Positions 45,198 through 55,413 are shown, counted from the first letter of the stretch. The stretch: 64,000 bases of DNA from JAZKFT01 sp965246935 (GCA_965246935.1 CBDFGC010000024.1:186001-250000), one strand, 5' to 3'. Notes: generated by a model from the sequence alone, not told the origin. Made by a program: numbers and translations.

Positions 45198-45968
45198 ATG
45201 AAACGTTTTGAAGGCAAGACCGCATTAATAACCGGAAGTTCCCAGGGCATTGGTGCTGCCTGCGCCCTGCGGATGGCCAGCGAAGGCGCCAATATTATTC
45301 TCAATGGCCGCACATTCGACGAGCGGGGACAAGGGCTGATTGACCAGATAACGGCCATGGGCCAGCAAGCCAAATTTGTAACCGCTGATGTAAGTGCCAT
45401 GCAAAATGTAATTGACCTGGTGAACAATGCCATTGCGGCTTTCGGTAGCCTGGACGTATTGGTAAACAACGCCGGCGTAGAGAAAAATCACGACTTTATA
45501 GATGTAACCGAACAGGAATATGATTTTGTAATGGACACCAATTTAAAAGGAATTTTCTTTGGCATTCAGGCTTTTGTAAAATACTGCAAGGCTAATAATA
45601 AATCAGGGGTAGTGGTAAATATGAGTTCTGTGCATGAGGAAATTATTTTTCCACACTTTGCAGCCTATTGTGCCAGTAAAGGCGGCCTTAAAATGCTTAC
45701 CCGTGACCTGGCTACCGAACTTTCACCATTGAATATTCGCATCAACAACGTAGCGCCTGGTGCTATTGCAACGCCTATCAATAAACACCTGTTGGAAACC
45801 CCGGAACTATTAAACCCGCTCCTGAAAAATATTCCCATGAAGCGTCTTGGTAAGCCGGAAGAAGTAGCCGCCCTGGTCGCTTTTCTGGCCAGCGATGATG
45901 CCAGCTATATTACCGGCAGTACTTATTTTATAGATGGCGGATTGACATATCACTACGAAGAACAATAG
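45198..45968 (+). CDS. SDR family oxidoreductase (glucose 1-dehydrogenase-like)
   Basis: The 256-residue short-chain dehydrogenase has TGSSQGIG for NAD(P) binding near residue 12, NNAG, the catalytic S in NMSSVHEE and the YCASKGG pair (Tyr and Lys). The C-terminal FLASDDASYITGSTYFIDGG is the usual ending. The start at 45198 is chosen by the family N-terminus (MKRFEGKTALITG). Substrate not determined; members named glucose 1-dehydrogenase are frequent. It precedes the heparinase-type lyase. Confidence 0.9.
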   Translation: MKRFEGKTALITGSSQGIGAACALRMASEGANIILNGRTFDERGQGLIDQITAMGQQAKFVTADVSAMQNVIDLVNNAIAAFGSLDVLVNNAGVEKNHDFIDVTEQEYDFVMDTNLKGIFFGIQAFVKYCKANNKSGVVVNMSSVHEEIIFPHFAAYCASKGGLKMLTRDLATELSPLNIRINNVAPGAIATPINKHLLETPELLNPLLKNIPMKRLGKPEEVAALVAFLASDDASYITGSTYFIDGGLTYHYEEQ

Positions 45969-46220
45969 CCAGTAACGACAAGGCGCTGCCCCGTTATAGT
46001 GTCGTTCTAACCGTGTTGCTTACCATTAATATTAATGCTAACTTCTTTTGTTTTTTGTGGCACTAAAAGAACACACCTTGCCACATGGTATGGTACTGTG
46101 GCACGGCAGTTTTTCTAACCCAAACTTCGCTTACTGACATGGAAAAAGCAGGACGAAATCCGATGCGGCAGGTTAGGGTTTGCCGGCATTGGATATACTA
46201 CCTTACGAAAGGTATATTGA

Positions 46221-48113
46221 ATGATTAAAGGTCTTCCTAAAACAGCCATCCTCATTTTTACCGGTTGGCTGCTGTGTTTTAACGCTTGGTCGCAGATAGC
46301 CTTGCCGGATAGTATCCTACGGACGTTAAGGACCGGTCATCCCCGCTTGCTTGTTCAGTCGTTACAGGAGTTTGAAAGCATCAAACAACGTAGCAACAGC
46401 GACGGATTTTTGAAACGTTCTATTGCCAATATTCTAAGAAATGCAGATTCACTTTCAGCAGAACCTGTTGTTACCTATTCCTTCATAGATGCTTTTCGGC
46501 TGGATACCAGAAAGGTGAATGCACATTGCTATAATTTAAGCATGGCGTACCGGCTGACAGGTGATAAAAAATATGCAGACCGGTTGTGGAAAGATCTGGA
46601 AGCCGTATCGCATTTTCCCGATTGGAACCCACGCCATTTTCTGGATTGTGCCCTGATGACACAGCCTGTTGCCGTGGCCTACGACTGGCTTTATGACGTG
46701 TGGACGCCGGAGCAGCGGCGGATTTTAAAGCAACAAATCATTAGCAAAGGATTGCTGGAAGGTTTGGTGTATTACGATGGCCTGGTGAATGAAAAACAGT
46801 TCGACTGGTCGGCCATAGAACACAACTGGAACCTGGTATGTAACGGCAACATGGCCCTTGGCGCTTTGGCTATTGCCGATGAAGAAAGACCGTTGGCAGA
46901 ACGGGTTTTACGGGAGGCATTAACCCGCTTTCCAAAAGCGCTCCGTCACTTTGGCCCCGACGGCGCCTGGAACGAAGGGCCAGGCTATTGGTCGTTTGCC
47001 ATGCGGGCCGCCGTACCGATTCTCTCTTCACTGGTAACATCGCTGGGTACTGATTTTGGATTGACGGACATAGCCGGTTTTTCAAAAGCCGGGCAATTTT
47101 TTGTTGCCCTTGGTGGCGCCGACGCCATCAGCTTTAATTATGCCGATGCTTTGCCTGTACTTACCCGTTCGCCGGAACTTTTTTGGCTGGCTCACCGGTT
47201 TCATCAACCCAAACTTACCGAGATATATAAACGCTACGGGCAGGATCAGTTGGATAGAGGAGCATGGCCGCAATCGCCGCTGGAATTGTTGTGGTATGGC
47301 CAGGAAAATACGGTTACTAAAGATGATTTACCGCTGGATAGTTATTTCCGTGATGCAGAAGTAGCAACACTTCGGAGCGGCTGGAATACCGGAGATTGGT
47401 TTGTTGGTTTTAAAGCCGGTGATAACACCGTTAATCATGGCCACCTCGATATTGGCAGTTACGTATTGGATTACGATAGTGTGCGGTGGATTATGGATCT
47501 GGGTTTTGAGAACTACAATGTACCCGGCTATTTTGGCGATGTGGGTAAAGGTGGCAAACGCTGGACCTATTACCGCACCAGGGCCGAGGGGCACAATACC
47601 CTGGTCGTTAATCCTGATAGCATTGAAGACCAGAACATTAATGCAAAAACAAAGTTTGAACGCTTTAAAACAACAGGTGCAAAGGCTTTCGGCATTATGG
47701 ATTTGACAGATGCTTATAAAGGCGATGTTTCTTCAGTTAGAAGAGGAATTGCTATTATCAACCGTAACCACATTCTGATTCAGGATGAGATAAAAGCGGT
47801 TGATAATATGGATATGTATTGGTTCTCACATACCAGGGCTGCTGTTACCCTTTCTGAAAACGGGAAAACGGCAACACTGCAGCAGGATGGTAAAAAGCTG
47901 GTAGCGCAAATCTACAGTCCTGCCAATGCCGTTTTTGAAATAATGGAGGCCATGCCATTGCCCACATCGCCACACCCGGGAGCGAATGATAAAAATAAAG
48001 GAGTAAGGAAATTAGCGATCCATGTTCAGGGAATGAAAGCGGTTACCATTGCCGTTTTGTTTACAGCTCACGGGGTAAAGAACGAGCCGGTAGTTCCACT
48101 GAACCGATGGTGA
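46221..48113 (+). CDS. Secreted heparinase II/III family polysaccharide lyase-like protein
   Basis: The 630-residue protein has a signal peptide (residues 1-24, ...FNAWSQ). It has an alpha-helical toroid-type N-terminal half (YDWLYDVWTPEQR, EHNWNLVCNGNMAL) and a beta-sandwich half containing NHGHLDIGSYVLDYDSVRWI, the heparinase II/III core region with the His and Tyr of the active site. Such enzymes cleave uronic-acid polysaccharides by beta-elimination. Together with GH28 and the glucosidase it points to use of acidic polysaccharides. The start at 46221 gives the signal peptide. Confidence 0.88.
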   Translation: MIKGLPKTAILIFTGWLLCFNAWSQIALPDSILRTLRTGHPRLLVQSLQEFESIKQRSNSDGFLKRSIANILRNADSLSAEPVVTYSFIDAFRLDTRKVNAHCYNLSMAYRLTGDKKYADRLWKDLEAVSHFPDWNPRHFLDCALMTQPVAVAYDWLYDVWTPEQRRILKQQIISKGLLEGLVYYDGLVNEKQFDWSAIEHNWNLVCNGNMALGALAIADEERPLAERVLREALTRFPKALRHFGPDGAWNEGPGYWSFAMRAAVPILSSLVTSLGTDFGLTDIAGFSKAGQFFVALGGADAISFNYADALPVLTRSPELFWLAHRFHQPKLTEIYKRYGQDQLDRGAWPQSPLELLWYGQENTVTKDDLPLDSYFRDAEVATLRSGWNTGDWFVGFKAGDNTVNHGHLDIGSYVLDYDSVRWIMDLGFENYNVPGYFGDVGKGGKRWTYYRTRAEGHNTLVVNPDSIEDQNINAKTKFERFKTTGAKAFGIMDLTDAYKGDVSSVRRGIAIINRNHILIQDEIKAVDNMDMYWFSHTRAAVTLSENGKTATLQQDGKKLVAQIYSPANAVFEIMEAMPLPTSPHPGANDKNKGVRKLAIHVQGMKAVTIAVLFTAHGVKNEPVVPLNRW

Positions 48114-48346
48114 TTTTTTTCACCAATCTGCTGATGAACAAATACATTTTAAAAATACTTCCTGTAATATCAAAACAGATGATGCTGTTGGATAATATCA
48201 GCTTTCATTCAATCATAGACTGCACTTAACAGGCCGGCGGAGGCGACAAAATAACAGGTACGAAAGCCGTAGACTTCCTACAGCTAATTCTCAATTTCAT
48301 TTCCTGTTCTAACCTGGTATAATAGTCGTTATCTGCAAACAGCGGT

Positions 48347-48865
48347 TTAGCCACTCTTAATGGTTTTTTGTAGCACTAAAAATTCAAGCGGCACTTTTGG
48401 CATCCCGAACCGCTCATTTGTTGGAAAAGGTTGTTTTTCGCCGGTTTCAATGTACCCGTGTCTTTTATACCAGTCAATCAGTTCGTGCCTGCGGGTAATA
48501 ACGGTCATCATTATCCGTTGGCAGCCTTCCTTCTTTGCCCTGTTCTCCGATGCCTGCAGCAATGATTTGCCAATGCCATCGGTTTGTAATTCGGGTGCCA
48601 CGGTCAGCATGCCCAGGTAAAGCTGATCTTGTTTCTTTTGCAGGTGAACACAACCGATTATTTTCCCGTCATTACTAAGGCAGGTAAGAACTATAGATTG
48701 TGGTGTTTCCATATATTCCTGTAGCATGGCTTCATCTATGCGGGTACCGCTTAAAAGGTCGGCCTCTGTTGTCCAGCCTTTCCGGGAGGTGTCGCCTCTG
48801 TACGCACTGTTTACAAGGGCGCATAAGGCAGGAATGTCAGCAATGGTAGCTTCAGTAATGCTCAT
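48347..48865 (-). CDS. GNAT family N-acetyltransferase
   Basis: The 172-residue product starts MSITEATIADIPALCALVNS. The acetyl-CoA-binding pattern LGMLTVAPELQTDGIGKSLL is present, and ELIDWYKRHGYIETGEKQPF is the typical final strand and helix. Substrate unknown. The start at 48865 replaces an upstream ATG at 48961. Confidence 0.88.
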   Translation of the reverse strand: MSITEATIADIPALCALVNSAYRGDTSRKGWTTEADLLSGTRIDEAMLQEYMETPQSIVLTCLSNDGKIIGCVHLQKKQDQLYLGMLTVAPELQTDGIGKSLLQASENRAKKEGCQRIMMTVITRRHELIDWYKRHGYIETGEKQPFPTNERFGMPKVPLEFLVLQKTIKSG

Positions 48866-49032
48866 ACAGCCTGTTTTTTTAACAAAGAAAAATAATGTAC
48901 ATCCATTCTTGTTACCAAATTGGAAAATGGTTGTCGGGGTAAGATATAAAATAAAAATCAACTTGCTATTCTCTGATAGTCCCTACGTTTGATTAACCAT
49001 TTCTGCTGCTGTAACTAACTTACTGATATTTC

Positions 49033-49641
49033 ATGTTTAAAATTATAAAATCGTTACTGCCATTGTTTGTTGTGCAGTTTTTTACCTGGCTTGGGTTGTT
49101 TTCTTTGTGGATTTATGCCACGCCTGTAATTACCCGGTATGTATTTAAAACAACGGATGCGGAAAGCAACAGTTTTGAAAACGGGACGATTTGGGTGGGT
49201 ATTTGTTTTGCATTTTACAGCCTGCTTGCTGCTACCCTTACCTTTTTCATCCCTACATTCATGCGTTATGTTTCCCAACAAAAGCTACATGCTTATTCGC
49301 TGCTCGCCGGTAGTATCGGTTTGATCTGTCTTTTTTTCATCACCCAAAAATACCTGCTGTTTATATCTTTTGCTTTTATTGGTATTGCATGGAGCAGTAT
49401 TTCTACCATACCATATAACATGGTAAGCGACATGGCACCTGAGAATAAAATGACAACTTATTTTGCTACGTTTAATTTTTCGGTAGTGATACCGCAGATT
49501 ACCGCAGCCTTTCTGTTAGGATACATAAACCGGCATTGGTTTGCAGGTGAAACAAATTATGTGATTCTAATGGGAGGATGCAGTATGCTGATTGCGTCGG
49601 TATGTATGTTTTTACTACCGGAAATAAAAGTCAGCGTATAA
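49033..49641 (+). pseudogene. C-terminal half of an MFS (SLC45-like sugar) transporter
   Basis: The 202-residue frame has about six membrane segments and starts FKIIKSLLPLFVVQFFTWLG. In full-length MFS transporters of this group this stretch lies at the start of the second half (membrane segment 7). The conserved SISTIPYNMVSDMAPENKM loop follows. No first half is present before it, since the upstream gene is a convergent GNAT. It is therefore a 5'-truncated remnant, although an ATG allows translation. Confidence 0.65.
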
Positions 49642-49753
49642 TACCAGAATTAAAATAGGCAATGGACAACATGCAACAAGCAAATCAGGGTTAGACAACT
49701 AAAATATAGTTCACAACCGAATTGCATTTGGAATAATCCGGAGCCAATATATA

Positions 49754-49784
49754 AAAAAGGAAGCCTTATTCAGAACTTCCTTGT
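49754..49784 (-). terminator. Terminator of the YceI gene
   Basis: On the minus strand AAGGAAG and CTTCCTT arms with a 12-base loop and a T6 run lie about 20 bases after the YceI stop codon. Confidence 0.75.
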
Positions 49785-49805
49785 AAATAATATTAAAATA
49801 ATAGT

Positions 49806-50357
49806 TTATGCGGTCTGTAGGGTTTCCTGTTGTTTTACCAGTTGTATTTCTGCCAGTAGCCGCACTTCATCGCTTACTACAATTTGACCGGCTTCTGTAA
49901 CCGCACTCCAGGTAAGGCCAAATTCTTTACGACTAAGTTTTCCGGTAACAGTGAAGCCTGCCTTGGTTTGCCCATACGGGTCAACTACAACGCCTGCCAT
50001 ATCTACTTTTACCGTAAAAGGTTTTGTAATATTCCGGATAGTGAGTTCGCCATGCAACAGGTAATCATCATCTTTCTGCTCAAAATTTTTGCCTTTAAAA
50101 GTTAGTTTGGTATAAGTAGCCGCATCAAAAAAGTCGGGTGATTTTAAATGCGTATCCCGCTGTTCGTTGTTGGTGTTAATCGATTCAACATCAGCAGAAA
50201 AGTCAATTTTTGTTGCTTTGGTAAAGTTTTCATCTTCCGTTTCAACTTCCAAATCATATTTCGTAAAGTAACCGGTTACCGTAGTAATCATCAGGTGCTT
50301 TACTTTAATCTGAACTTCGCTGTGAGCCGGATCAACTCTCCAGGTTGTAGTTGCCAT
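49806..50357 (-). CDS. YceI family protein
   Basis: The 183-residue lipocalin-like beta-barrel protein starts MATTTWRVDPAHSEVQIKVK. It has VSGTL-like conserved segments (KATKIDFSADVESINTNNEQ, HLKSPDFFDAATYTKLTF), the usual YceI pattern. YceI proteins bind isoprenoid-type ligands. No signal peptide, so it is likely cytoplasmic. It is expressed alone, with a terminator behind it. Confidence 0.93.
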   Translation of the reverse strand: MATTTWRVDPAHSEVQIKVKHLMITTVTGYFTKYDLEVETEDENFTKATKIDFSADVESINTNNEQRDTHLKSPDFFDAATYTKLTFKGKNFEQKDDDYLLHGELTIRNITKPFTVKVDMAGVVVDPYGQTKAGFTVTGKLSRKEFGLTWSAVTEAGQIVVSDEVRLLAEIQLVKQQETLQTA

Positions 50358-50629
50358 GTTTTAAATGTATTAGATTAATGTTTGAACATGCAAAATAGAC
50401 ACAAATCGTTTGCTAACCGTATTTATCTCCTATAAACATTCAAATTTTTTCAAAGTCTAATCCCCTGCCTGGATTTTTGTTTCAACAAATAATGACTCCG
50501 GTCCCCCGTTTTCACTTTTCCGGTGATACACTGGTATCAATTGTACACGAATAGTTCAACAGAATGATAAGATGCAATAAATGGAGCGATAGGCGAGGGA
50601 AGGCAATGGTTAACATATGCCTGGATAAA

Positions 50630-50884
50630 TTAGTTGGTTAGTGAAACAATCACATCATGGATGGCTGCCAACAATTCTTTTTCGGGCAATTTACCCTGAT
50701 GTTCGTCCGGTTTGTTGAGAACAGCCCTGTATTCACCTTCATCATCTTTTTCAAAAATTATTTCTGCATGGTCTATTTGAACAACAAACCGGTACACATA
50801 ACCCTGCGGAACAATCTTAAGCGGAAAAGAGTATTCTTTTCCTTTATAAGTTACCGGTAACGCAAGTTCCTCTTCATCACTCAT
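50630..50884 (-). CDS. Small hypothetical protein (84 residues)
   Basis: The product MSDEEELALPVTYKGKEYSF is acidic with alternating beta-type segments (VYRFVVQIDHAEIIFEKDDE), no signal and no known motif. It resembles small single-sheet proteins of unknown role. It sits between YceI and an aldo/keto reductase, with no sign of an operon. Confidence 0.65.
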   Translation of the reverse strand: MSDEEELALPVTYKGKEYSFPLKIVPQGYVYRFVVQIDHAEIIFEKDDEGEYRAVLNKPDEHQGKLPEKELLAAIHDVIVSLTN

Positions 50885-50964
50885 GAATTAAGTAATTTTG
50901 GGATATAAAATGGTGAATCGCTTCCACGAGTGTCAATCTTACTACCATTCATTATAAATATTCC

Positions 50965-51834
50965 TTATCCTAAATATTCCATATCCTCTATGCTCAGGCG
51001 AATGTTTGCAGCTGCAAGATTTTCCTCCAGGTGTAGTAACGAAGAAGTGCCTGGTATCGGCAGCATCCATGGAGATTTATGCAGCAGCCAGGCAATGTTA
51101 ATCTGTGCTTCCGAAACCTGATGCTTCGCTGCTATTTCAGCAATTTTATTCTCCTTTTTCGGCAATGAATTGAACAGCGAAAAATAGGGGATCAGTGGAA
51201 TTTCGTTTTGTTCACAAAGTGCCAGTACTTCTTCTCCGCCCCGATTTTCGCCATAGATGGATTTCATAGTAGTACGTTGCCCGTAGCCATACATATTTTC
51301 CACGGTAGCTATTGGTCCCATTTGCATACCAATCGCTAATTCCTCAGGACTAACATTGCTTAGCCCTACATGTACTATTTTTCCTTTCTGCTGCATATCA
51401 AACATAGCTTTCAAAGATTCTTCGAACGGTATTCCGCTACCGGGCATTACCCTGAAATGTACCAGCGTAATTTGCTCCAGCTTTAAAGTGCGCAGGTTAT
51501 TGTCGATGCTATCCCACAGGTTTTGTGGCGTGTTGTAAGGAATCCAGCTTTTATCCGGCTTACGGGCGCCACCAACTTTAGTGCAAATCACCAGGTTTTC
51601 CGGATATGGATACAGCGCTTCCTTGATGAGCCGGTTGGTTACATCTTCACCATAGTAATCGGCCGTATCAATAAAATTGACACCGGCCTCCACCGCTTTC
51701 TGTAAGATGGCCAATGCTTCGGGGCGGTTGGCGGGTTCGCCCCAAACATGAGGCCCGGTAAGACGCATGGTGCCGTACCCTAATCGGGAAACTTCCAGCG
51801 GATGAGTTGAATCTTTTGCAATAGTGATATTCAT
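50965..51834 (-). CDS. Aldo/keto reductase
   Basis: The 289-residue TIM-barrel oxidoreductase has the catalytic set visible as D-x-x-D-Y-Y (FIDTADYYG, Tyr ~60), K in VICTKVG and LVHFRVMPGSGI near residue 125. GLSNVSPEELAI and IPGTSSLLHLEENLAAANI follow for NADPH binding. The usual His of the tetrad appears as the LVHF histidine. Substrate unknown. It is flanked by a CATTGCGA-type repeat. Confidence 0.92.
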   Translation of the reverse strand: MNITIAKDSTHPLEVSRLGYGTMRLTGPHVWGEPANRPEALAILQKAVEAGVNFIDTADYYGEDVTNRLIKEALYPYPENLVICTKVGGARKPDKSWIPYNTPQNLWDSIDNNLRTLKLEQITLVHFRVMPGSGIPFEESLKAMFDMQQKGKIVHVGLSNVSPEELAIGMQMGPIATVENMYGYGQRTTMKSIYGENRGGEEVLALCEQNEIPLIPYFSLFNSLPKKENKIAEIAAKHQVSEAQINIAWLLHKSPWMLPIPGTSSLLHLEENLAAANIRLSIEDMEYLG

Positions 51835-51975
51835 GGATTATTGTTTTGTTGCAGTACCTGTACGCTATGAAACAGAAAGAAGCATGAAATGTTGACGGCT
51901 TAATTTTTATTTCATATTGAATCAATCTTGTTAAATACCCGGCTATAAATAAATTATAATGATTCATCCATCTCA

Positions 51976-52063
51976 CAGTCATTGCGAGATTGGGTTCTTG
52001 CCCAACGAAGCAATCTCCCCGATTTGCTTGGGGATTGCCACGGGTAAGAACCCTCGCAATGAC
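51976..52063. repeat. CATTGCGA-type palindromic element, copy 3
   Basis: CAGTCATTGCGAGATTGGG to CCTCGCAATGACC with inner GAAGCAATCTCCCCG/GGGGATTGCCACGGG arms. The right flank (TTAACACTAACTAATTTTAA, then ACTACTTA) is a weaker relative of the flank of copies 1 and 2. Confidence 0.75.
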
Positions 52064-52101
52064 CTGCTTAAAGTTAACACTAACTAATTTTAATTAACTA
52101 C

Positions 52102-53400
52102 TTAGAGTATTTCCGTCAATACTTTTGTTGCAAAATCCGGATCGATACTTTTGCCGTCAAATATGGTTGCGGTGAGGAGGACGCAATTGCTATGTACTTC
52201 TTTTAATTTCAAAAAATCTTTATAGCTTCCCATCGTCGTAGTCAACTGATTGGCCGGATACAGCAATATACTTTTATTGCACTTCCAGTAGAGATTGTAA
52301 ACAAACATTTGTTTTAAATCCTCATCATCCGGTGTTCTGTTTTTCAATAGTTTCCATTTGGTATCTACGATAATGATTTCATCCTCTTTTTGAATAACGA
52401 TATCCGGGCGGATGGTCTTATGGTTTGGTGAATCCTCGCCCTTCCAAAACTCTGCTGATTGCTGCCGATGTATGCTTATTCCGAACCGGGCTTCTTCTTT
52501 TTGTAGCCGACGGTACACCCATTCTTCCCACAGCTTATTCATATCAAATAAAATAGCGATTACATTTTCCCGGCCACTAATAATATCGGGCCTGTAATTC
52601 AGCAGCAGCAATTTAGCAATTCCCAACGCATCCCGGTAGGCTTCGGTTTTACGGTCGAATCGGAGCCGGTTAAAAGTTTCATGTGTTATAGTACTGGCAT
52701 CAGTTGGTGGGAATTGGGAAAGCAGGCGACTTGCCCGATCAGATAAATTGATATTGAAACTTATATGAATAATTAACTGTAAGGTTTGGCAGACAATGCG
52801 GTTGTAGATATGATTATACTGATACGATGTATGCCGAACATAAAAACGTTCCGCATGTGTACAATTGGCCGTCACTTGTTTTTGAAATAATAACCTGCCT
52901 TTTAATACAGGCCGGCTGCCTTCCTGTTGCTCATAATTTTTAGTGAGGCCTTCATGTAGCAGGCTTTCTGTAGCTGTTAAAAACAGTTCCAAATAAATGG
53001 CTAAAACAGACTGATGACGCAGGTTAAGGTTGGCAACATCTGCCTCATTTATTTTCAATAAGCTGCATTCCTGTAACATTTGCAGCAATGCTCCGTGCCA
53101 CTGCTGTTTGCTTTCGTCTTTTGCCAAACCGATACTTTCATTTTCAGCAGTCGTTACCTTTTTATTTGTTTTGGGCACTATTTCAATGGTAAGGTTACCG
53201 GCCTGTATTACGCCTACATAGTGAGTGAACTGAATGCCTTTATTAAGGATACGGAAATAATCTATTCCTTTTTCCTGCTGCACCTTTTGATTGTCCAGGT
53301 AGCGGCACAATGCTTCCCAATGCTTTTGTTTGAAAGGCTTATCCTCATCATAATACAGCTTCTCAAATTCCGAAACCCGTATGGTGTTTTTAGATGACAT
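52102..53400 (-). CDS. mcrC: McrC-family nuclease subunit of a type IV restriction system
   Basis: The 432-residue product has the PD-(D/E)xK nuclease core as IRPDIVIQKEDEIIIVDTKW around residues 340-360. The McrC-type N-terminal region lies before it (THYVGVIQAGNLTIEIVPKT). It starts on the base where mcrB ends (TAATG), so the two are translationally coupled. McrBC systems cut DNA with modified cytosines, with McrB giving recognition and GTPase movement. The C-terminal region is short but complete. Confidence 0.88.
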   Translation of the reverse strand: MSSKNTIRVSEFEKLYYDEDKPFKQKHWEALCRYLDNQKVQQEKGIDYFRILNKGIQFTHYVGVIQAGNLTIEIVPKTNKKVTTAENESIGLAKDESKQQWHGALLQMLQECSLLKINEADVANLNLRHQSVLAIYLELFLTATESLLHEGLTKNYEQQEGSRPVLKGRLLFQKQVTANCTHAERFYVRHTSYQYNHIYNRIVCQTLQLIIHISFNINLSDRASRLLSQFPPTDASTITHETFNRLRFDRKTEAYRDALGIAKLLLLNYRPDIISGRENVIAILFDMNKLWEEWVYRRLQKEEARFGISIHRQQSAEFWKGEDSPNHKTIRPDIVIQKEDEIIIVDTKWKLLKNRTPDDEDLKQMFVYNLYWKCNKSILLYPANQLTTTMGSYKDFLKLKEVHSNCVLLTATIFDGKSIDPDFATKVLTEIL

Positions 53401-55289
53401 TAATTATAAATAGAACGGAACGCTTTTAGTGTCAGCGTAAAAGGATCAACCAGTGTGTAAACTATTTTTTCCATGTAATCGGCAACCATATCTTCTGTGT
53501 TACCGAAAGCAGGAAAAAGGCCTTTTGAAACGGGGTGTCCTTTTACAAACTGACTGCCCAAAACCAACCCAATCTTTGCATAGTTATTAAAAAAATACTC
53601 CTGTAGCAAGGGTAGTATCTTATTTTTGAAAACGCCTTGAAGGGCAGTTAAATTATATACGTCCATGAACCAGGCATGGCCAATGGTATGGTCGTTAGAG
53701 AGCAAAACAGACAGCCGGCTGTTAATAGCCGTGAGGAGTTTTTCTAAGTTGACGCCGGTAAACAGCGCATCCTTCAATTCCATAATCTTACCGGTGTTGG
53801 CATCCTCATTTTTATCTTTTATACCGTATTCAAAGGCCGCATCTGTACCTAGTAAATCATACAAATCGTCTGCGGCTTTTCTGAATGTTTCATCGTCCCA
53901 GGGCGTATCTGCGTATCGATTGTATAAACGGTTCAGCAACTTTTGCGGCGACAACAGGCTTGGCTTTGGCAGCCTCTCCTCAAATACAAAACGCCTGCGT
54001 AAGGCAGTGTCTAACGTTTCAATATTGCGGTCGGCCGTATTCATGGTGCCAATAATATATAAGTTGGGTGGTATGCTGAACGGTCTTTTACTGTAAGGGA
54101 GAATAACCGTTAATGCTTCGGTATTACCGAAGCGTTTATCTTCTTCCATCAATGTAATTACCTCGCCAAATACCTGCGAAATATTGCCCCTGTTAATTTC
54201 GTCGATAATGAGTACATATTGCAAAGGCCCCCGTTTGCCAGCTGCTTTTTGGGCAGCTGTAGCCAAAGCCGCCATTGTTTTAAAAATACCATCCTGTATA
54301 CGGTATTGCAAACGGGCATCCTTATCGTCTTCCAGATGTGGTTTAATGCCTTCTACAAAATCTTCGTAGCTCATGCTCTGGTGAAAGGTACAAAAAGCAA
54401 TTTGCCCTTTCTTGTTGTCATGTTCTGTGATCAATAATTCCTGAAAGCGGCCGGTAATGGCAGTGCGGTTATTTTGATGCTCCTTATAAAATGGTGCATC
54501 TGCAATGGCAATGGCTTTATCAATCGCCATATAGGTTTTACCGGTTCCGGGCGGGCCATATAAAATAATGTTTAGGGGAAAGGGCACAACTACGGGTTTG
54601 GTTACCTGGTAGACGACTTCCTCTTCTGCTACCAGGGGTGGAGATGATCCCGGATTATATTCGTAGGCCTCTTTCGATAGTTCGGGAAACGATTTTGAAA
54701 ACACTTCTTTCGCAATGTGGATGTTATTCAGGTATTCGGTGAGGTTGCTAAAATGAGTGGGCAGGTGTGCCTCCTGCAGAAAAGATTTCACGGAACGGTT
54801 CAGGCATAAATAGGTATTAGGTTGTAGCATAAACATCAGTTCGGTAAGTTTCGCCTTGCCTACGCCGTTAATACGGAGCACATCCTCAAATAATTGGCTG
54901 GTAATCGTATCCTGTACCAATGCTTTATAAAAAATCCAGAGCCGTTGTATTTCATTATTGATCCGGAGGTGTTTCACCGGGAACAGCCATACTTTTTGTG
55001 CATTTACATTAGGCAGGCCTGCTACATCTTCCGGCAGAGGCGTAACATTCCATTTACGACAAAGGGTCTGTAGAAATTGTAACCGTTTTTGATCGCCATA
55101 TTTATTGAGGTAACAAAAAAAGGAAAGACCGTCCATCTCTGTTAGTGGAACGGTATTGCCATCTGTATCCTGGTCGTTAAAATGTGTGATACCTATCTGC
55201 TCCAAAATAGCAATCAGCTCCGGCTGCCGGTCTTCGTATCCTAATACGTGTTTGGCTAATTGTTCATACACCGGTATCCAGGTAAACAT
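53400..55289 (-). CDS. mcrB: McrB-family AAA+ GTPase/recognition subunit
   Basis: The 629-residue protein has the Walker A GPPGTGKT at residues 245-252, Walker B LIIDEINRGNISQVFGE and the MNTADRNI sensor typical of McrB. The N-terminal ~230 residues are a non-AAA domain that in other McrB proteins reads modified DNA. It includes INGVGKAKLTELMF, a helix-hairpin-helix-like piece (about 140-153). Its target cannot be told from sequence. It is coupled to mcrC by a one-base overlap; no other restriction genes are nearby. Confidence 0.88.
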   Translation of the reverse strand: MFTWIPVYEQLAKHVLGYEDRQPELIAILEQIGITHFNDQDTDGNTVPLTEMDGLSFFCYLNKYGDQKRLQFLQTLCRKWNVTPLPEDVAGLPNVNAQKVWLFPVKHLRINNEIQRLWIFYKALVQDTITSQLFEDVLRINGVGKAKLTELMFMLQPNTYLCLNRSVKSFLQEAHLPTHFSNLTEYLNNIHIAKEVFSKSFPELSKEAYEYNPGSSPPLVAEEEVVYQVTKPVVVPFPLNIILYGPPGTGKTYMAIDKAIAIADAPFYKEHQNNRTAITGRFQELLITEHDNKKGQIAFCTFHQSMSYEDFVEGIKPHLEDDKDARLQYRIQDGIFKTMAALATAAQKAAGKRGPLQYVLIIDEINRGNISQVFGEVITLMEEDKRFGNTEALTVILPYSKRPFSIPPNLYIIGTMNTADRNIETLDTALRRRFVFEERLPKPSLLSPQKLLNRLYNRYADTPWDDETFRKAADDLYDLLGTDAAFEYGIKDKNEDANTGKIMELKDALFTGVNLEKLLTAINSRLSVLLSNDHTIGHAWFMDVYNLTALQGVFKNKILPLLQEYFFNNYAKIGLVLGSQFVKGHPVSKGLFPAFGNTEDMVADYMEKIVYTLVDPFTLTLKAFRSIYN

Positions 55290-55353
55290 GGGTTATGCTT
55301 TCAGAAGATAGTTAAGCTGGTAAAATTATAAGATACTGCTATTCTTATTATGA

Positions 55354-55388
55354 AAAAACCTGTACCATCAACAATGGTACAGGTTTTA
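55354..55388 (-). terminator. Terminator of the lipocalin-like gene
   Basis: AAAACCTGTACCAT and ATGGTACAGGTTTT form a 14-bp stem with A and T runs, so it may work in both directions. It lies about 26 bases from the stop of the 55414 gene. Confidence 0.85.
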
Positions 55389-55413
55389 ATAAACGCTCTC
55401 CGGATTAAATGGT

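Noticed and set aside
46138..46227. 29-codon frame just before the heparinase-type gene, ending inside its start
   Set aside because: Could be a leader peptide, but no supporting motif or attenuator structure is visible.
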